A stretch of DNA of 14,964 nt from Congzhengia sp045576635 (lineage in GTDB: Bacteria > Bacillota > Clostridia > UBA1381 > UBA9506). The stretch spans positions 1 through 14,964 of the forward strand of contig JAZNGT010000008.1 of the NCBI GenBank assembly GCA_045576635.1, in the 5' to 3' direction. Numbering within the stretch: the first letter of the stretch is position 1; each line of letters starts with the position of its first letter. A program made the translations under genes and the position numbers. Below, in pieces: positions 1-8,007 of this stretch. A model generated the notes under the pieces. That model saw only the letters and a list, made by a program, of their open reading frames with translations, searched no databases and was not told the DNA's origin.

Positions 1-1935
1 TTTTCCGAGTAAATCTGCCGAAAACCCAAAAATAACAGACCGCAAAACAGCCAAAAGCGGTAAATCCTGATACGGATTGTCGATCACCGAAAGCAACGAA
101 ATTAACGTAGTAATTTCCGCACTGTTTAGAAAATTTCCGCTGTTTTCAGAATAACAAGGGATTCCCCGTTCTGCTAAAATTGCAGAAAGAACGGGTGCAC
201 TGTCTTTTACATTTCTTGAAATAATACAGATATCGCTATACGCAATTGGGCGATATCTTTTTCCGTCAAAAATCTGATCTTTGCTTTCTATGAGTTCCGC
301 GATTCTATTTGCAGCATACACTGCTTCAAGTTCTACTTTTTCTGCATCCGGAAGCGTTTCGCGCAGTTTGTCGAGTTCTAAAAGACAGAGTTCTGTATCA
401 GTATTTAAAGGCTGTACTGCACCATCCGGAAAAACCGCACCGGGATACAATTTTTCTTCATCGTTATAATCAATTTCGCCGGAAAGTCGCGACATAATCC
501 GCTCAAAAATAAAGTTTACGGATGACAAAACATTTTCACGGCTTCTGAAATTTTTAGAAAGCATAATTTTTCGGCTAAGCGCTTCTGTTTCTTTCGAAAA
601 CGTATCGCGTTTTCCTTGAAAAAGCGAAGGATCGGTATTTCGAAAACGATAAATACTTTGTTTGATATCGCCTACCATAAAGAGATTATTGTCGCGCTTG
701 ATTGCAGAAAAAATTGCTTCCTGCAATCTGCTGGTATCCTGATATTCGTCAATGTAGATTTCGTCATACTGCTTTTTAATTTCCTCTGCAACCTCTGACG
801 CATTTCCGTTTTCATCAGTTAAAAGCGCAAGACACTTGTGTTCACAATCTGCAAAGTCAAGCATGTTTCCATCTAACTTACGCGATAAAAAGCGGTCTTT
901 TAATCGAATGATGACGACAGACAAACACTCCATCATCGGCGCAATCTCTAAAATTGCATCCATCTGTTCTTTTTCCGTTATGAGAAGCACCTTTTCGCGC
1001 AGTTTGCCGATGCGCTTTTTCTTAATTTTGTCACGCATTGCGTGAATCGTGTCTGTATGTTTCGGGAGCATATCCTTTGGAACACGCGGACGTGTTTTAA
1101 ATACGATTGCATCAATTGCTTCTTTTAAAGGCGTATATTCCGTGTGAGAAAGCGCAGTTTCGCAAAGTTTACGCTCATCTTTTAATAAAGCCTCATATTC
1201 ATAAAATCCGTCATCTTGCGCGAGCGCAATCATGGTATCGTACTCAGATATTGTGCGGTTAAGTTCTTCCTTTACCTCTTTTAAAAGGGCTTTGCACCAG
1301 AATGTATCGGAAAAGGAAGTTACATTTTTAAATGCGTCTGACGCATTTTTAAGCCATTCATCCGGATTTGGAAGACTCATCGCAAAAGAAAAGAGCGAAT
1401 GCACAAGGTCACGAAACGTTTTGTCGTTTGCTTTTGCATTTGCATATGCTTCCATTAAGTTAAAGAAAGACTCTCCATATACTTCATCGTCGTATAGTTC
1501 AGACAAAATCTCGTCCAACACTTCATCACGCAGGACCGCGTTTTCGGTCGGGTCTGCAATCTTAAAATCGGGCGAAAGGTCAGCACTCAAAAAATTTCGT
1601 CTTAAAAGGTCAATACAAAATGAATCAATAGTGGTAATCTGTGCTTTTTTGATAAGTAAAAGTTGGCGCGCCAAAAAGGCATCTTTCGGATTTTCTTCAA
1701 AAAGCGCCGAAAGTGCCGTAAAAATACGTTCCCGCATCTCTTGCGCGGCAGCATTGGTAAATGTAACCACCAAAAGCCTGTCCGCCGGAATTGGCTCTGT
1801 TTTATCGGTTAATCTCTGAATAATACGTGCGACCAAGACTGCCGTTTTACCGCTTCCTGCGGCGGCAGAAAGCAAAAGATTCTGATTCTTAGAAACAATT
1901 GCTGCTTCTTGTTCGTTTGTCCACTGATTCGCCAC
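1..1935 (-). CDS. addA: ATP-dependent helicase/nuclease subunit A, N-terminal part (runs off the left edge)
   Basis: This is the N-terminal 645 codons of AddA, the UvrD-type helicase and nuclease subunit of the AddAB double-strand-break repair complex. The minus-strand frame stays open from 1935 to position 1. A Q-motif-like TNEQEAAI comes first, then Walker A (AAAGSGKT, with K30 and T31), motif Ia (VVTFTNAAAQEM) and the Walker B/motif II DEYQD at residues 396-400. Family members usually exceed 1100 residues, so about half is missing here, including the C-terminal nuclease domain. The start is GTG at 1935: an AGGAGG lies 7 nt upstream, and the protein then begins ANQWTNEQEAA as expected for AddA. 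It follows the flippase gene by 30 nt on the same strand. The usual partner addB is not upstream of it in this window, so it must be beyond the left edge or elsewhere. The family call is firm. Confidence 0.95.
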   Translation of the reverse strand, partial: MANQWTNEQEAAIVSKNQNLLLSAAAGSGKTAVLVARIIQRLTDKTEPIPADRLLVVTFTNAAAQEMRERIFTALSALFEENPKDAFLARQLLLIKKAQITTIDSFCIDLLRRNFLSADLSPDFKIADPTENAVLRDEVLDEILSELYDDEVYGESFFNLMEAYANAKANDKTFRDLVHSLFSFAMSLPNPDEWLKNASDAFKNVTSFSDTFWCKALLKEVKEELNRTISEYDTMIALAQDDGFYEYEALLKDERKLCETALSHTEYTPLKEAIDAIVFKTRPRVPKDMLPKHTDTIHAMRDKIKKKRIGKLREKVLLITEKEQMDAILEIAPMMECLSVVIIRLKDRFLSRKLDGNMLDFADCEHKCLALLTDENGNASEVAEEIKKQYDEIYIDEYQDTSRLQEAIFSAIKRDNNLFMVGDIKQSIYRFRNTDPSLFQGKRDTFSKETEALSRKIMLSKNFRSRENVLSSVNFIFERIMSRLSGEIDYNDEEKLYPGAVFPDGAVQPLNTDTELCLLELDKLRETLPDAEKVELEAVYAANRIAELIESKDQIFDGKRYRPIAYSDICIISRNVKDSAPVLSAILAERGIPCYSENSGNFLNSAEITTLISLLSVIDNPYQDLPLLAVLRSVIFGFSADLLGK

Positions 1936-1965
1936 AAAAACGCCTCCTCTTACGTATTTATTGTA

Positions 1966-3465
1966 TCACAGGAGACGTAACTTTGCAACAGCCGTTTTTT
2001 TGTTAAAAGAACCATCAGAAAGCAAAATTAAAACAATATATAAACCTACCGAAAGAACTAATCCCAAAAGATTATTAAGCCCCATCACATACTTTATAAA
2101 TAAAATACAGGAAGAGATACTGACAAAGGGAAAAAGAGTCCATTTTACCGGATGAATTTTAAAATCAGCAACTAAAATCAGCCGATTGATGCTCAAAAAT
2201 GCGTTTACAATTTCAGTAATATAAATCGTTAAAAGATACCCGTAAACGCCTTTTTGCGGAAGTAAAATAAAAATCAAGAGGATTGCCAAAGCTGAATCTA
2301 TGATATTGTATCCCATCGAGTGAACCTGCTGATTTAATCCCTTTAACATTGCATCCACAACGCCGTCTAAGTACATAAGGGCGGCAAGCGGTGCTAATAC
2401 TTTTATAAAAAGCGAAATTTCCGGATTGTGATAAAGCGTAACGGCAATTTCCTTTGAAAATGCAAATAAAATCATCGAAACACCAATGGAATATTGCTGC
2501 GTTTTGTATAACGATTTTTCAATGATTCGTTTTATTTTTTGAAAATTTTGTTCCTTATGATATTTTGTCATTTCGGGTATCAAAAGCAACGAAAATGCAT
2601 CTAAAACAAAAGAAGGAAAAAAGATAATCGGCATAACCATTCCGTGTACAAGTCCATACGAGGAAAGTGCCGATTCGGTGTTTCCGTCAAATTTTTTAAG
2701 TCCTTTCGGAATCATAGCGTGCTCTATTGTAGAAAGACCCGAGCGAACATAGGAACTTACGGCAATCGGGAGTGATATGTGAAGAAGTCTTCCCACCATG
2801 CGTTCATTTCTTTCCTTTTTGTTTGATTGGTGTCTTTCAAGGCGATAAAGCGTAAATAAAATCAAGAAAGAAAAAATCTCAGCAATCGTACCACTTAAAA
2901 CAACAGCGATACAGGCGTGTTCCGCGCCTTTATTTGCAAAAATATTGAGAAGAAAAAAAGCGCCTAAAACTTTTAAAAACTGCTCCAAAAGTTGTACCAG
3001 CGCACTTTTATAAACGCGTCCTACTGAATAAAAATATCCGCTTAGGGCAGAAGAAACCGAAACACACGGAAGAGAAACTGCCAAAATGATAAGAGGTCTT
3101 CTTGCGCGTGCATCATTTAAAAGTGTGTTACTTATAAAATCAGCACCAAAAAAGATGAGCAAAAACGCAAAAAGTCCAAATATAAGCGCATAAACGGACG
3201 ATACAAAAACTGCCCTTTCTACACCTTTTTCGTTATTTGTAGCAAGTTCTTCTGCAACTAGTTTGGTAGATGCCAAATGCACACCCGAACAGGCAAACGT
3301 AACACCAAACGCATAGACGGACATTACAAGTGAAAAAAGGCCCATTCCAAGCGCACCGATACGGTTTGCAATATAGACCTGAAAAGAAATGCTCACCGTA
3401 CGAAGCAAAAGCGTAACTACGGTGAGCATAAATGTATTTACAATAAATTGTCTGTTTCGCCCCAC
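1966..3465 (-). CDS. SpoVB-like polysaccharide/lipid flippase of the MOP superfamily
   Basis: This is a 499-residue integral membrane protein with about 12-14 hydrophobic segments and short charged loops. It resembles the SpoVB/polysaccharide-biosynthesis branch of the MOP (MATE/MVF) exporters. Visible features are an N-terminal segment (NTFMLTVVTLLLRTVSISFQ), an early GALGMGLFSLVMSVY segment, and SGVHLASTKLVAEE. Relatives move undecaprenyl-linked or other lipid-linked sugars across the membrane; SpoVB itself is needed for spore cortex. The actual substrate cannot be read from sequence, and a MurJ-like or polysaccharide-export role is possible. The start is GTG at 3465, chosen because GGAGG lies 7 nt upstream. 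It follows the lipoprotein gene by about 74 nt and precedes addA by 30 nt, so the three probably share a transcript. Length is normal for the family. Confidence 0.85.
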   Translation of the reverse strand: MGRNRQFIVNTFMLTVVTLLLRTVSISFQVYIANRIGALGMGLFSLVMSVYAFGVTFACSGVHLASTKLVAEELATNNEKGVERAVFVSSVYALIFGLFAFLLIFFGADFISNTLLNDARARRPLIILAVSLPCVSVSSALSGYFYSVGRVYKSALVQLLEQFLKVLGAFFLLNIFANKGAEHACIAVVLSGTIAEIFSFLILFTLYRLERHQSNKKERNERMVGRLLHISLPIAVSSYVRSGLSTIEHAMIPKGLKKFDGNTESALSSYGLVHGMVMPIIFFPSFVLDAFSLLLIPEMTKYHKEQNFQKIKRIIEKSLYKTQQYSIGVSMILFAFSKEIAVTLYHNPEISLFIKVLAPLAALMYLDGVVDAMLKGLNQQVHSMGYNIIDSALAILLIFILLPQKGVYGYLLTIYITEIVNAFLSINRLILVADFKIHPVKWTLFPFVSISSCILFIKYVMGLNNLLGLVLSVGLYIVLILLSDGSFNKKTAVAKLRLL

Positions 3466-3539
3466 CTTTAACCCTCCGAGGTTTTTCTAAAACTCACTCG
3501 GTTAAAGATATGCAAAAAACCTATTCGATATGATAGTTT

Positions 3540-4424
3540 TTATTCTTTTTCAACTTTCTCAAAAGGAAGTTTAAGTTCAATTGTCTCAAAGAGAAGTTCA
3601 CGGTTTTCGTCAAATGCTTTAAAGCGTGCGACAACAGAGTTTACAGATTTAATTTCTGCTTTCAGCAAATCGTCTGCTTTCAAGACCATAGTGTCAACTG
3701 CAAGTTTTCCCGCGCCAACAGACATCACAAAATCAGGCTTTATTTCGGTTTTGTTCACACGTACATCAAACGATGTAATCGTAACGGTTTTATCTGTAAA
3801 GTTTTCGGCATATAAAACAATCTCGGTATCATCAGAAAGCGCACTTTTTTGAAGCGTACGCACACAAAGTTTAATACCATTGTCATTATAAATTTCAGCA
3901 CCGCTGTTGTCATATGCCTGCTGATATTCTTCACTTACATCAGTTTTCACCGTAATCACATCGGACTGCATCATTTCAACATCTTGTGCATTAAAGACTT
4001 TAATGACAAATTGGATGTCAATGATTTGTTCGATGCCCATTTCCTGAAACCAGTCATTGCCTATCGAAATAAAACCATTCTCTGTTGTCATCGGTTTTAC
4101 GCCCCACATGAGACTGTTTGTGGACATCATTCCGTTAACGGAAAGATGCGCCGTCATAATACGAACAGACTGGTTTGACTTGTTCTCCATTTTTAAGTGG
4201 AGTTTAGTCGCATCAGGTTCGTAAGCAAGTTCTAAGACTGACACGGTTATACCATTTTCGGAATACGAGCCTGCCTCTTTTACAGCATTTTGTTTGAGTT
4301 CAAATCTGGAAGGATTAGCCGGGAGTTGAATCACGGATTCCACCGGCTCTTCCTCCGGCTTTCCGCACGCAGAAAGGCCAATTATCAAATTAAGTGCCAA
4401 AAGCAGGCATAGGATTTTTTTCAT
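3540..4424 (-). CDS. Putative lipoprotein with two tandem Ig-like domains
   Basis: This is a 294-residue exported lipoprotein of unknown function. The start at 4424 gives a clean type II signal peptide: MKK, a hydrophobic stretch, then lipobox LSAC with the lipidated cysteine at residue 20. A GGAGG lies 9 nt upstream. An in-frame extension to 4496 would place a non-signal-like stretch before MKK and reach across the promoter, so I reject it. After an acidic linker the mature part holds two similar domains, roughly residues 57-161 and 182-286. Both open with NGI plus a beta-strand, have an EN-(S/T)-x-x-(S/T)-V core, and end in a KxFxxxx strand region. The pattern resembles DUF4352/DUF5067-type beta-sandwich domains, but that is inference. 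It is the first gene of the lipoprotein-flippase-addA strand and has its own extended -10 promoter. Confidence 0.85.
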   Translation of the reverse strand: MKKILCLLLALNLIIGLSACGKPEEEPVESVIQLPANPSRFELKQNAVKEAGSYSENGITVSVLELAYEPDATKLHLKMENKSNQSVRIMTAHLSVNGMMSTNSLMWGVKPMTTENGFISIGNDWFQEMGIEQIIDIQFVIKVFNAQDVEMMQSDVITVKTDVSEEYQQAYDNSGAEIYNDNGIKLCVRTLQKSALSDDTEIVLYAENFTDKTVTITSFDVRVNKTEIKPDFVMSVGAGKLAVDTMVLKADDLLKAEIKSVNSVVARFKAFDENRELLFETIELKLPFEKVEKE

Positions 4425-4484
4425 TAAAAAGCGCCTCCAATGGATATTTAAAAACAAAAAACGTAAATACGTCACCAAAAAACA

Positions 4485-4513
4485 ATTATACCACATTTTT
4501 TTTGATTTGAAAA
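4485..4513 (-). promoter_or_regulatory. Sigma-A promoter for the lipoprotein-flippase-addA unit
   Basis: Reading leftward, the -10 is TATAAT (4485-4490) preceded by TGG, which gives an extended -10 (TGnTATAAT). A weak -35 TTTTCA (4508-4513) sits at exactly 17 bp spacing. The predicted 5' UTR is about 55 nt. The weak -35 is plausibly offset by the extended -10. Confidence 0.7.
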
Positions 4514-4524
4514 GAGCCTTTTTA

Positions 4525-4553
4525 TTGCAATTTTGTTAAATTTACGTTATAAT
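4525..4553 (+). promoter_or_regulatory. Sigma-A promoter for ligA
   Basis: The -35-like TTGCAA (4525-4530) and the -10 TATAAT (4548-4553) are separated by 17 bp. Transcription would begin near 4560, leaving a leader of about 27 nt before the GGGGG ribosome binding site (4575-4579) and the ATG at 4587. The -35 lies only 11 bp from the -35 of the divergent lipoprotein promoter, so the two could compete or share a regulator. Confidence 0.65.
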
Positions 4554-4586
4554 AATATAAAAAGTATCGAGAAAGGGGGTATTTGC

Positions 4587-6572
4587 ATGGAAACAATAAA
4601 ACAAAGGATGGATGCGCTCTCAAAAGCGCTTACACACCATGCATATCAGTACTATGTTTTGGATAACCCCGAAATTTCGGATTATGAGTACGATATGTTA
4701 CAAAGGGAACTGCAAACTTTAGAAGAACAGTACCCGGAATATAAAGACCCTGCCTCCCCCACCACACGCGTTGTAGGCAGTGTTTTAGAGGGGTTTGAAA
4801 GCGTTACGCACAAAGTTCCGATGCAGAGTTTAAACGATGCATTTTCAAAAGAAGAAATTTTAGAATTTGACGTGCGCGTACGCGGTGAAATTTCTGATCC
4901 CGTAGAGTACGTAACGGAATACAAAATCGACGGACTTTCCGTTTCGTTGGAATACGAAAACGGTTTGTTTACACGCGGTTCGACACGCGGCGACGGATTT
5001 TCAGGCGAAGATGTTACGGAAAACTTAAAAACCATCCATGCGATACCGCTCCGCCTTACAAAACCCGTACCGTTCTTAGAGGTACGTGGCGAAGTGTATA
5101 TGCCGAAAAAGACGTTTGACACCTTAAATGAAAAACGTGAAAAAAACGGAGAGCCTCTCTTTGCAAACCCCAGAAATGCGGCAGCAGGCAGTTTAAGGCA
5201 GTTGGACTCAAACATTGCAAGAGAACGAAAACTTGATATTTTCATTTTTAACATTCAAAGAGAAGAAGGCTTAAATATAAAGACGCACGCCGAGGGACTT
5301 CGCGTGCTTTCTGAACTTGGTTTTAAAACTGTTATGCAAAAGGCGGTTACAAATTCTATTGAAGATGCGTTTTCGCAAGTTCTTGAAATTGGTAAAGAGC
5401 GTGACGCACTCCCCTTTGATATTGACGGCGCAGTCATTAAAGTAAACGATTTATCGCAGCGCGAACTGCTTGGCTCAACGGCAAAATGCCCACGATGGGC
5501 GGTTGCATATAAATACCCTGGGGAGACGAAAAAAACAAAACTTTTAGACATTGTAGTGCAAGTCGGCAGAACGGGTAAAATCACACCGAATGCGGTGCTT
5601 TCCCCCGTTCGAGTTGCAGGCAGTTTAATCAGCCGTACCACACTTCATAATTTAGATTTTATTTTAGAGCGTGGCATTTTAATCGGTGACAGTGTCTACG
5701 TTCGAAAAGCGGGCGACATTATCCCTGAAATCGTAAGTGTTGAATTAAATGACCGCACGGGTGCAGAAGTGCCTTTCGAAATGCCCAAAAACTGCCCTGA
5801 ATGCGGCGCAGAAATTGTGAGAATCGAAGGCGAGGCAGCGCACAAATGCACGGGCACAAACTGTCCTGCGCAACTTTTAAGACGTCTGATGCACTTTGTA
5901 TCGCGCGATGCGATGGATATTGAAGGTCTCGGCGGCGCAATTTTAGAAAAGTTTTTAGACGAGGGACTGATTTCGTCTTTCCAAGATATTTACAAACTTC
6001 AAAAAGAAGATATCAAAGACTTAGAAAAGTTTGGCGAAAAAAGTGCCGAGAATTTGCTCAATGCTATCGAAAACAGCAAGCAAAATGACCTATATCGGCT
6101 CTTATACGCCCTTGGCATAGAGTTAAATGGCTTAAAGGCGTCAAAGTCTGTGGCAAAGCATTTTGGCACGATGGAGCGCATTTTGCGTGCAACAAAAGAT
6201 GAACTTACCGCCATTCCCGACATTGGTGAGAAAACGGCAATGAATATTGTTGCTTTTTTTGAGAATGAAGAAAACAGAAAACTTATCGCAGAACTTTCAG
6301 CACTCGGTCTTACTATGACTACAAAAAGCAGTACAAAAGCAGACGGCGCGCTTATGGGTAAAAAAGTTGTTGTAACAGGTAAGTTTGAAAACTACTCACG
6401 CGACGATGTCGCTAACCTCATCGAAGAAAACGGCGGTGCGAATGTCTCTTCCGTTTCTAAAAATACAGACTTTGTGATAGTCGGCGAAAATGCAGGCAGT
6501 AAACTTGCCAAAGCAGAAACTCTAGGAATTAAAACCCTTACCATCGACGAATTTTTGGATATGATACCTTAA
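4587..6572 (+). CDS. ligA: NAD+-dependent DNA ligase
   Basis: LigA seals nicks in duplex DNA using NAD+ and joins Okazaki fragments in replication and repair. The product is 661 residues, normal for the family. Domains in order: N-terminal Ia domain with the conserved HAYQYYVLDNPEISDYEYD-type NAD-binding start; nucleotidyltransferase domain with the adenylated lysine in KIDG (K113); OB-fold; Cys4 zinc finger with C403, C406, C421 and C426; helix-hairpin-helix region (about 430-580); and C-terminal BRCT domain from about residue 590 (GKKVVVTGKFENYSRDD). The ATG at 4587 was chosen over an in-frame ATG at 4533 because a G-rich ribosome binding site ends 7 nt before it and the protein starts METIKQRM as in relatives. 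The upstream ATG would lie at or before the promoter's -10. The ribosome binding site of the next gene overlaps the stop codon. No unusual residues seen. Confidence 0.99.
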   Translation: METIKQRMDALSKALTHHAYQYYVLDNPEISDYEYDMLQRELQTLEEQYPEYKDPASPTTRVVGSVLEGFESVTHKVPMQSLNDAFSKEEILEFDVRVRGEISDPVEYVTEYKIDGLSVSLEYENGLFTRGSTRGDGFSGEDVTENLKTIHAIPLRLTKPVPFLEVRGEVYMPKKTFDTLNEKREKNGEPLFANPRNAAAGSLRQLDSNIARERKLDIFIFNIQREEGLNIKTHAEGLRVLSELGFKTVMQKAVTNSIEDAFSQVLEIGKERDALPFDIDGAVIKVNDLSQRELLGSTAKCPRWAVAYKYPGETKKTKLLDIVVQVGRTGKITPNAVLSPVRVAGSLISRTTLHNLDFILERGILIGDSVYVRKAGDIIPEIVSVELNDRTGAEVPFEMPKNCPECGAEIVRIEGEAAHKCTGTNCPAQLLRRLMHFVSRDAMDIEGLGGAILEKFLDEGLISSFQDIYKLQKEDIKDLEKFGEKSAENLLNAIENSKQNDLYRLLYALGIELNGLKASKSVAKHFGTMERILRATKDELTAIPDIGEKTAMNIVAFFENEENRKLIAELSALGLTMTTKSSTKADGALMGKKVVVTGKFENYSRDDVANLIEENGGANVSSVSKNTDFVIVGENAGSKLAKAETLGIKTLTIDEFLDMIP

Positions 6573-6584
6573 GGAGGATAAAGA

Positions 6585-7784
6585 ATGATTGCAAAAACAT
6601 ATAAGGAAATGTTAAACGGAAAATCCGTTATCCGTCAACTTTCGGAATTTGCGACAAAACGCGGAAAGGAAATCGGCTACGAAAACGTTTTTGATTTTAG
6701 CCTTGGTAACCCATCTGTTCCCGTACCGAAAGAATTTACGGATACGATGATAAAACTGTTGCAGGAAGAAAACCCTGTGAAACTCCACGGTTATAGTCAA
6801 AGCCTTGGTATCCCCGAAGTGCGCGCTAAAATTGCGAAATCGTTAAATAAGCGATTCGGGATGGAATACACCGAAGACCATATCTTTATGACATCCGGTG
6901 CAGCAGGTGCAATCGCACACGCCGTACGCTGTGTAACAGAAGCAGGCGACGAAGTATTAACCTTTGCACCATACTTCCCCGAATATAACCCGTATGTGAA
7001 TCTTTCGGGTGCGCGTCTTAAAGTTGTTCCGCCCAATACAAAGGATTTTCAAATTAACTTTGAAGAATTTGAAAAAATGCTGACAGATAAAGTAATGGCG
7101 GTTTTAATTAACACGCCAAACAACCCCTCGGGCGTTGTTTATTCGGAAGAAACAATCCTTAAACTTACCGAAATTTTAACGAAAAAGTCAAAAGAATACG
7201 GACATGAAATTTACATTATTTCGGATGAACCGTACCGTGAAATTTCGTTTGACAACAAAAAAATCGTATATGTTTCAAAATATTACGACTACACATTAAG
7301 TTGCTATTCGTATTCAAAATCGCTTTCGCTCCCGGGCGAACGCATCGGCTACGTTGCGATAAACCCCAAGTGTCCCTTTGCAAAAGAAATGGTGGTTATG
7401 TGCGGTCAGATTTCTCGCGGTACAGGTCACAACTGCCCTGCCTCTATCATTCAGCTTGCTGCTGCAGAGTGTTGCGATTTGACTGCTGACCTTTCTGTTT
7501 ACGAGACAAATATGAATTTAATTTATGACACACTGGTGGATTTGGGATTTGAAGTTGTTCGCCCCGGCGGCACGTTTTACATATTCCCGAAAGCATTAGA
7601 AGATGATGCCAAAGCATTTTGTGAAAAAGCATTAAAGTATGACTTGGTATTTGTTCCTGCCGATTCATTCGGCTGCCCGGGATATTTCAGAATGGCGTAT
7701 TGTATTGATACCGAAAAGGTAGAAAGAGCGCTTCCTGTTATTCGTAAGTTTGTCGAAACGGAATACCCGACTGTGCGTTCTTAA
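6585..7784 (+). CDS. PLP-dependent aminotransferase, fold type I (class I/II)
   Basis: This is a 399-residue aminotransferase of the AspC/PatA-like superfamily, which moves an amino group between an amino acid and a 2-oxo acid using pyridoxal phosphate. The family signatures are all present: NTPNNPSG (residues 176-183), SDEPYRE with D214 contacting the cofactor and Y217, the Schiff-base lysine K245 in SYSKSLSLPGER, and a C-terminal arginine R369 in YFRMAYC that typically binds the substrate carboxylate. The substrate cannot be assigned; no partner biosynthetic gene lies nearby. A GGAGG starts right after the ligA stop and the ATG follows 12 nt after that stop, so it is almost certainly co-transcribed with ligA. 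A hairpin terminator includes the last codons and the stop codon. Confidence 0.95.
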   Translation: MIAKTYKEMLNGKSVIRQLSEFATKRGKEIGYENVFDFSLGNPSVPVPKEFTDTMIKLLQEENPVKLHGYSQSLGIPEVRAKIAKSLNKRFGMEYTEDHIFMTSGAAGAIAHAVRCVTEAGDEVLTFAPYFPEYNPYVNLSGARLKVVPPNTKDFQINFEEFEKMLTDKVMAVLINTPNNPSGVVYSEETILKLTEILTKKSKEYGHEIYIISDEPYREISFDNKKIVYVSKYYDYTLSCYSYSKSLSLPGERIGYVAINPKCPFAKEMVVMCGQISRGTGHNCPASIIQLAAAECCDLTADLSVYETNMNLIYDTLVDLGFEVVRPGGTFYIFPKALEDDAKAFCEKALKYDLVFVPADSFGCPGYFRMAYCIDTEKVERALPVIRKFVETEYPTVRS

Positions 7785-7806
7785 AAAAACGCACAGTAGT
7801 TTTATT
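7770..7806 (+). terminator. Rho-independent terminator overlapping the aminotransferase stop codon
   Basis: A perfect 10-bp stem, ACTGTGCGTT (7770-7779) with AACGCACAGT (7788-7797), encloses an 8-nt loop that contains the TAA stop. It is followed by AGTTTTATT, a modest U-rich tail. It would end ligA-aminotransferase transcripts, though the short tail may allow read-through into the downstream cassette. Confidence 0.7.
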
Positions 7807-7970
7807 CGCCGATACGGCGAGTGGTATTTGCGTTTTGCAAGTGATATTGCTTCGCAGTGGTATTGCCTTCGGCAGTTAATTGGAGAATAAAATACCACTA
7901 CAACCGCAGGTTTTAATACCACTTTTGACTTGTCAAAAATATCACTCTGTACGCAGTACAGAATATCACT
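7806..7970 (+). repeat. Array of 9-bp direct and inverted repeats alternating with small hairpins (candidate structured RNA)
   Basis: The array opens with a hairpin TCGCC-GATAC-GGCGA (7806-7820). Three copies of AGTGRTATT follow (7820-7828, 7840-7848, 7856-7864) plus a degenerate fourth, AGTTAATT (7874-7881). Each is separated by a tiny GC hairpin; two of these have a TTC loop (GC-TTC-GC and GCC-TTC-GGC). After a short A/G-rich loop come four copies of AATAYCACT (7891-7899, 7915-7923, 7938-7946, 7962-7970), separated by AACC-GCA-GGTT, TTTGAC-TT-GTCAAA and CTGTAC-GCA-GTACAG. The second set is the reverse complement of the first. In nested order R2-L3 and R3-L2 pair exactly, with the variable base changing on both sides (A-T versus G-C). 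R1-L4 pairs with one G-U, and R4-L1 is weak. The fold would be a ladder of four-way junctions. It ends 37 nt before the GTG of the four-helix-bundle gene. I see no clear promoter of its own and cannot name a known RNA family. Confidence 0.8.
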
Positions 7971-7984
7971 ATAAATGGAATACT

Positions 7985-8001
7985 TCTCACATATGAGGTG
8001 A
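7985..8001 (+). promoter_or_regulatory. Ribosome binding site of the four-helix-bundle gene, inside a small hairpin
   Basis: The Shine-Dalgarno sequence GAGGTGA (7995-8001) lies 9 nt, counted from GAGG, before the GTG at 8008. CTCA (7986-7989) can pair with TGAG (7994-7997) across a 4-nt loop, extended by one U-G pair, so the GAGG could be partly hidden. The stem is short and on its own marginal. Confidence 0.45.
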
Positions 8002-8007
8002 TGCAAT

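Noticed and set aside
1232..1819. 195-codon plus-strand frame inside addA
   Set aside because: It mirrors the coding strand of AddA, which has intact helicase motifs; the serine-rich translation is typical of an antisense shadow.
3508..3541. Terminator-like hairpin between the lipoprotein and flippase genes
   Set aside because: The best stem is AT-rich with a bulge and only one or two G-C pairs; the genes more likely share a transcript.
7806..7970. CRISPR array
   Set aside because: The repeats are only 9 bp, occur in both orientations, and the spacers are small self-complementary hairpins rather than unique sequences; no cas genes are nearby.
7925..7975. Promoter inside the repeat array (TTGACT with TATAAA)
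   Set aside because: The spacing between the candidate boxes is about 39 bp, far from 17, and the TTGACT is part of a hairpin stem.
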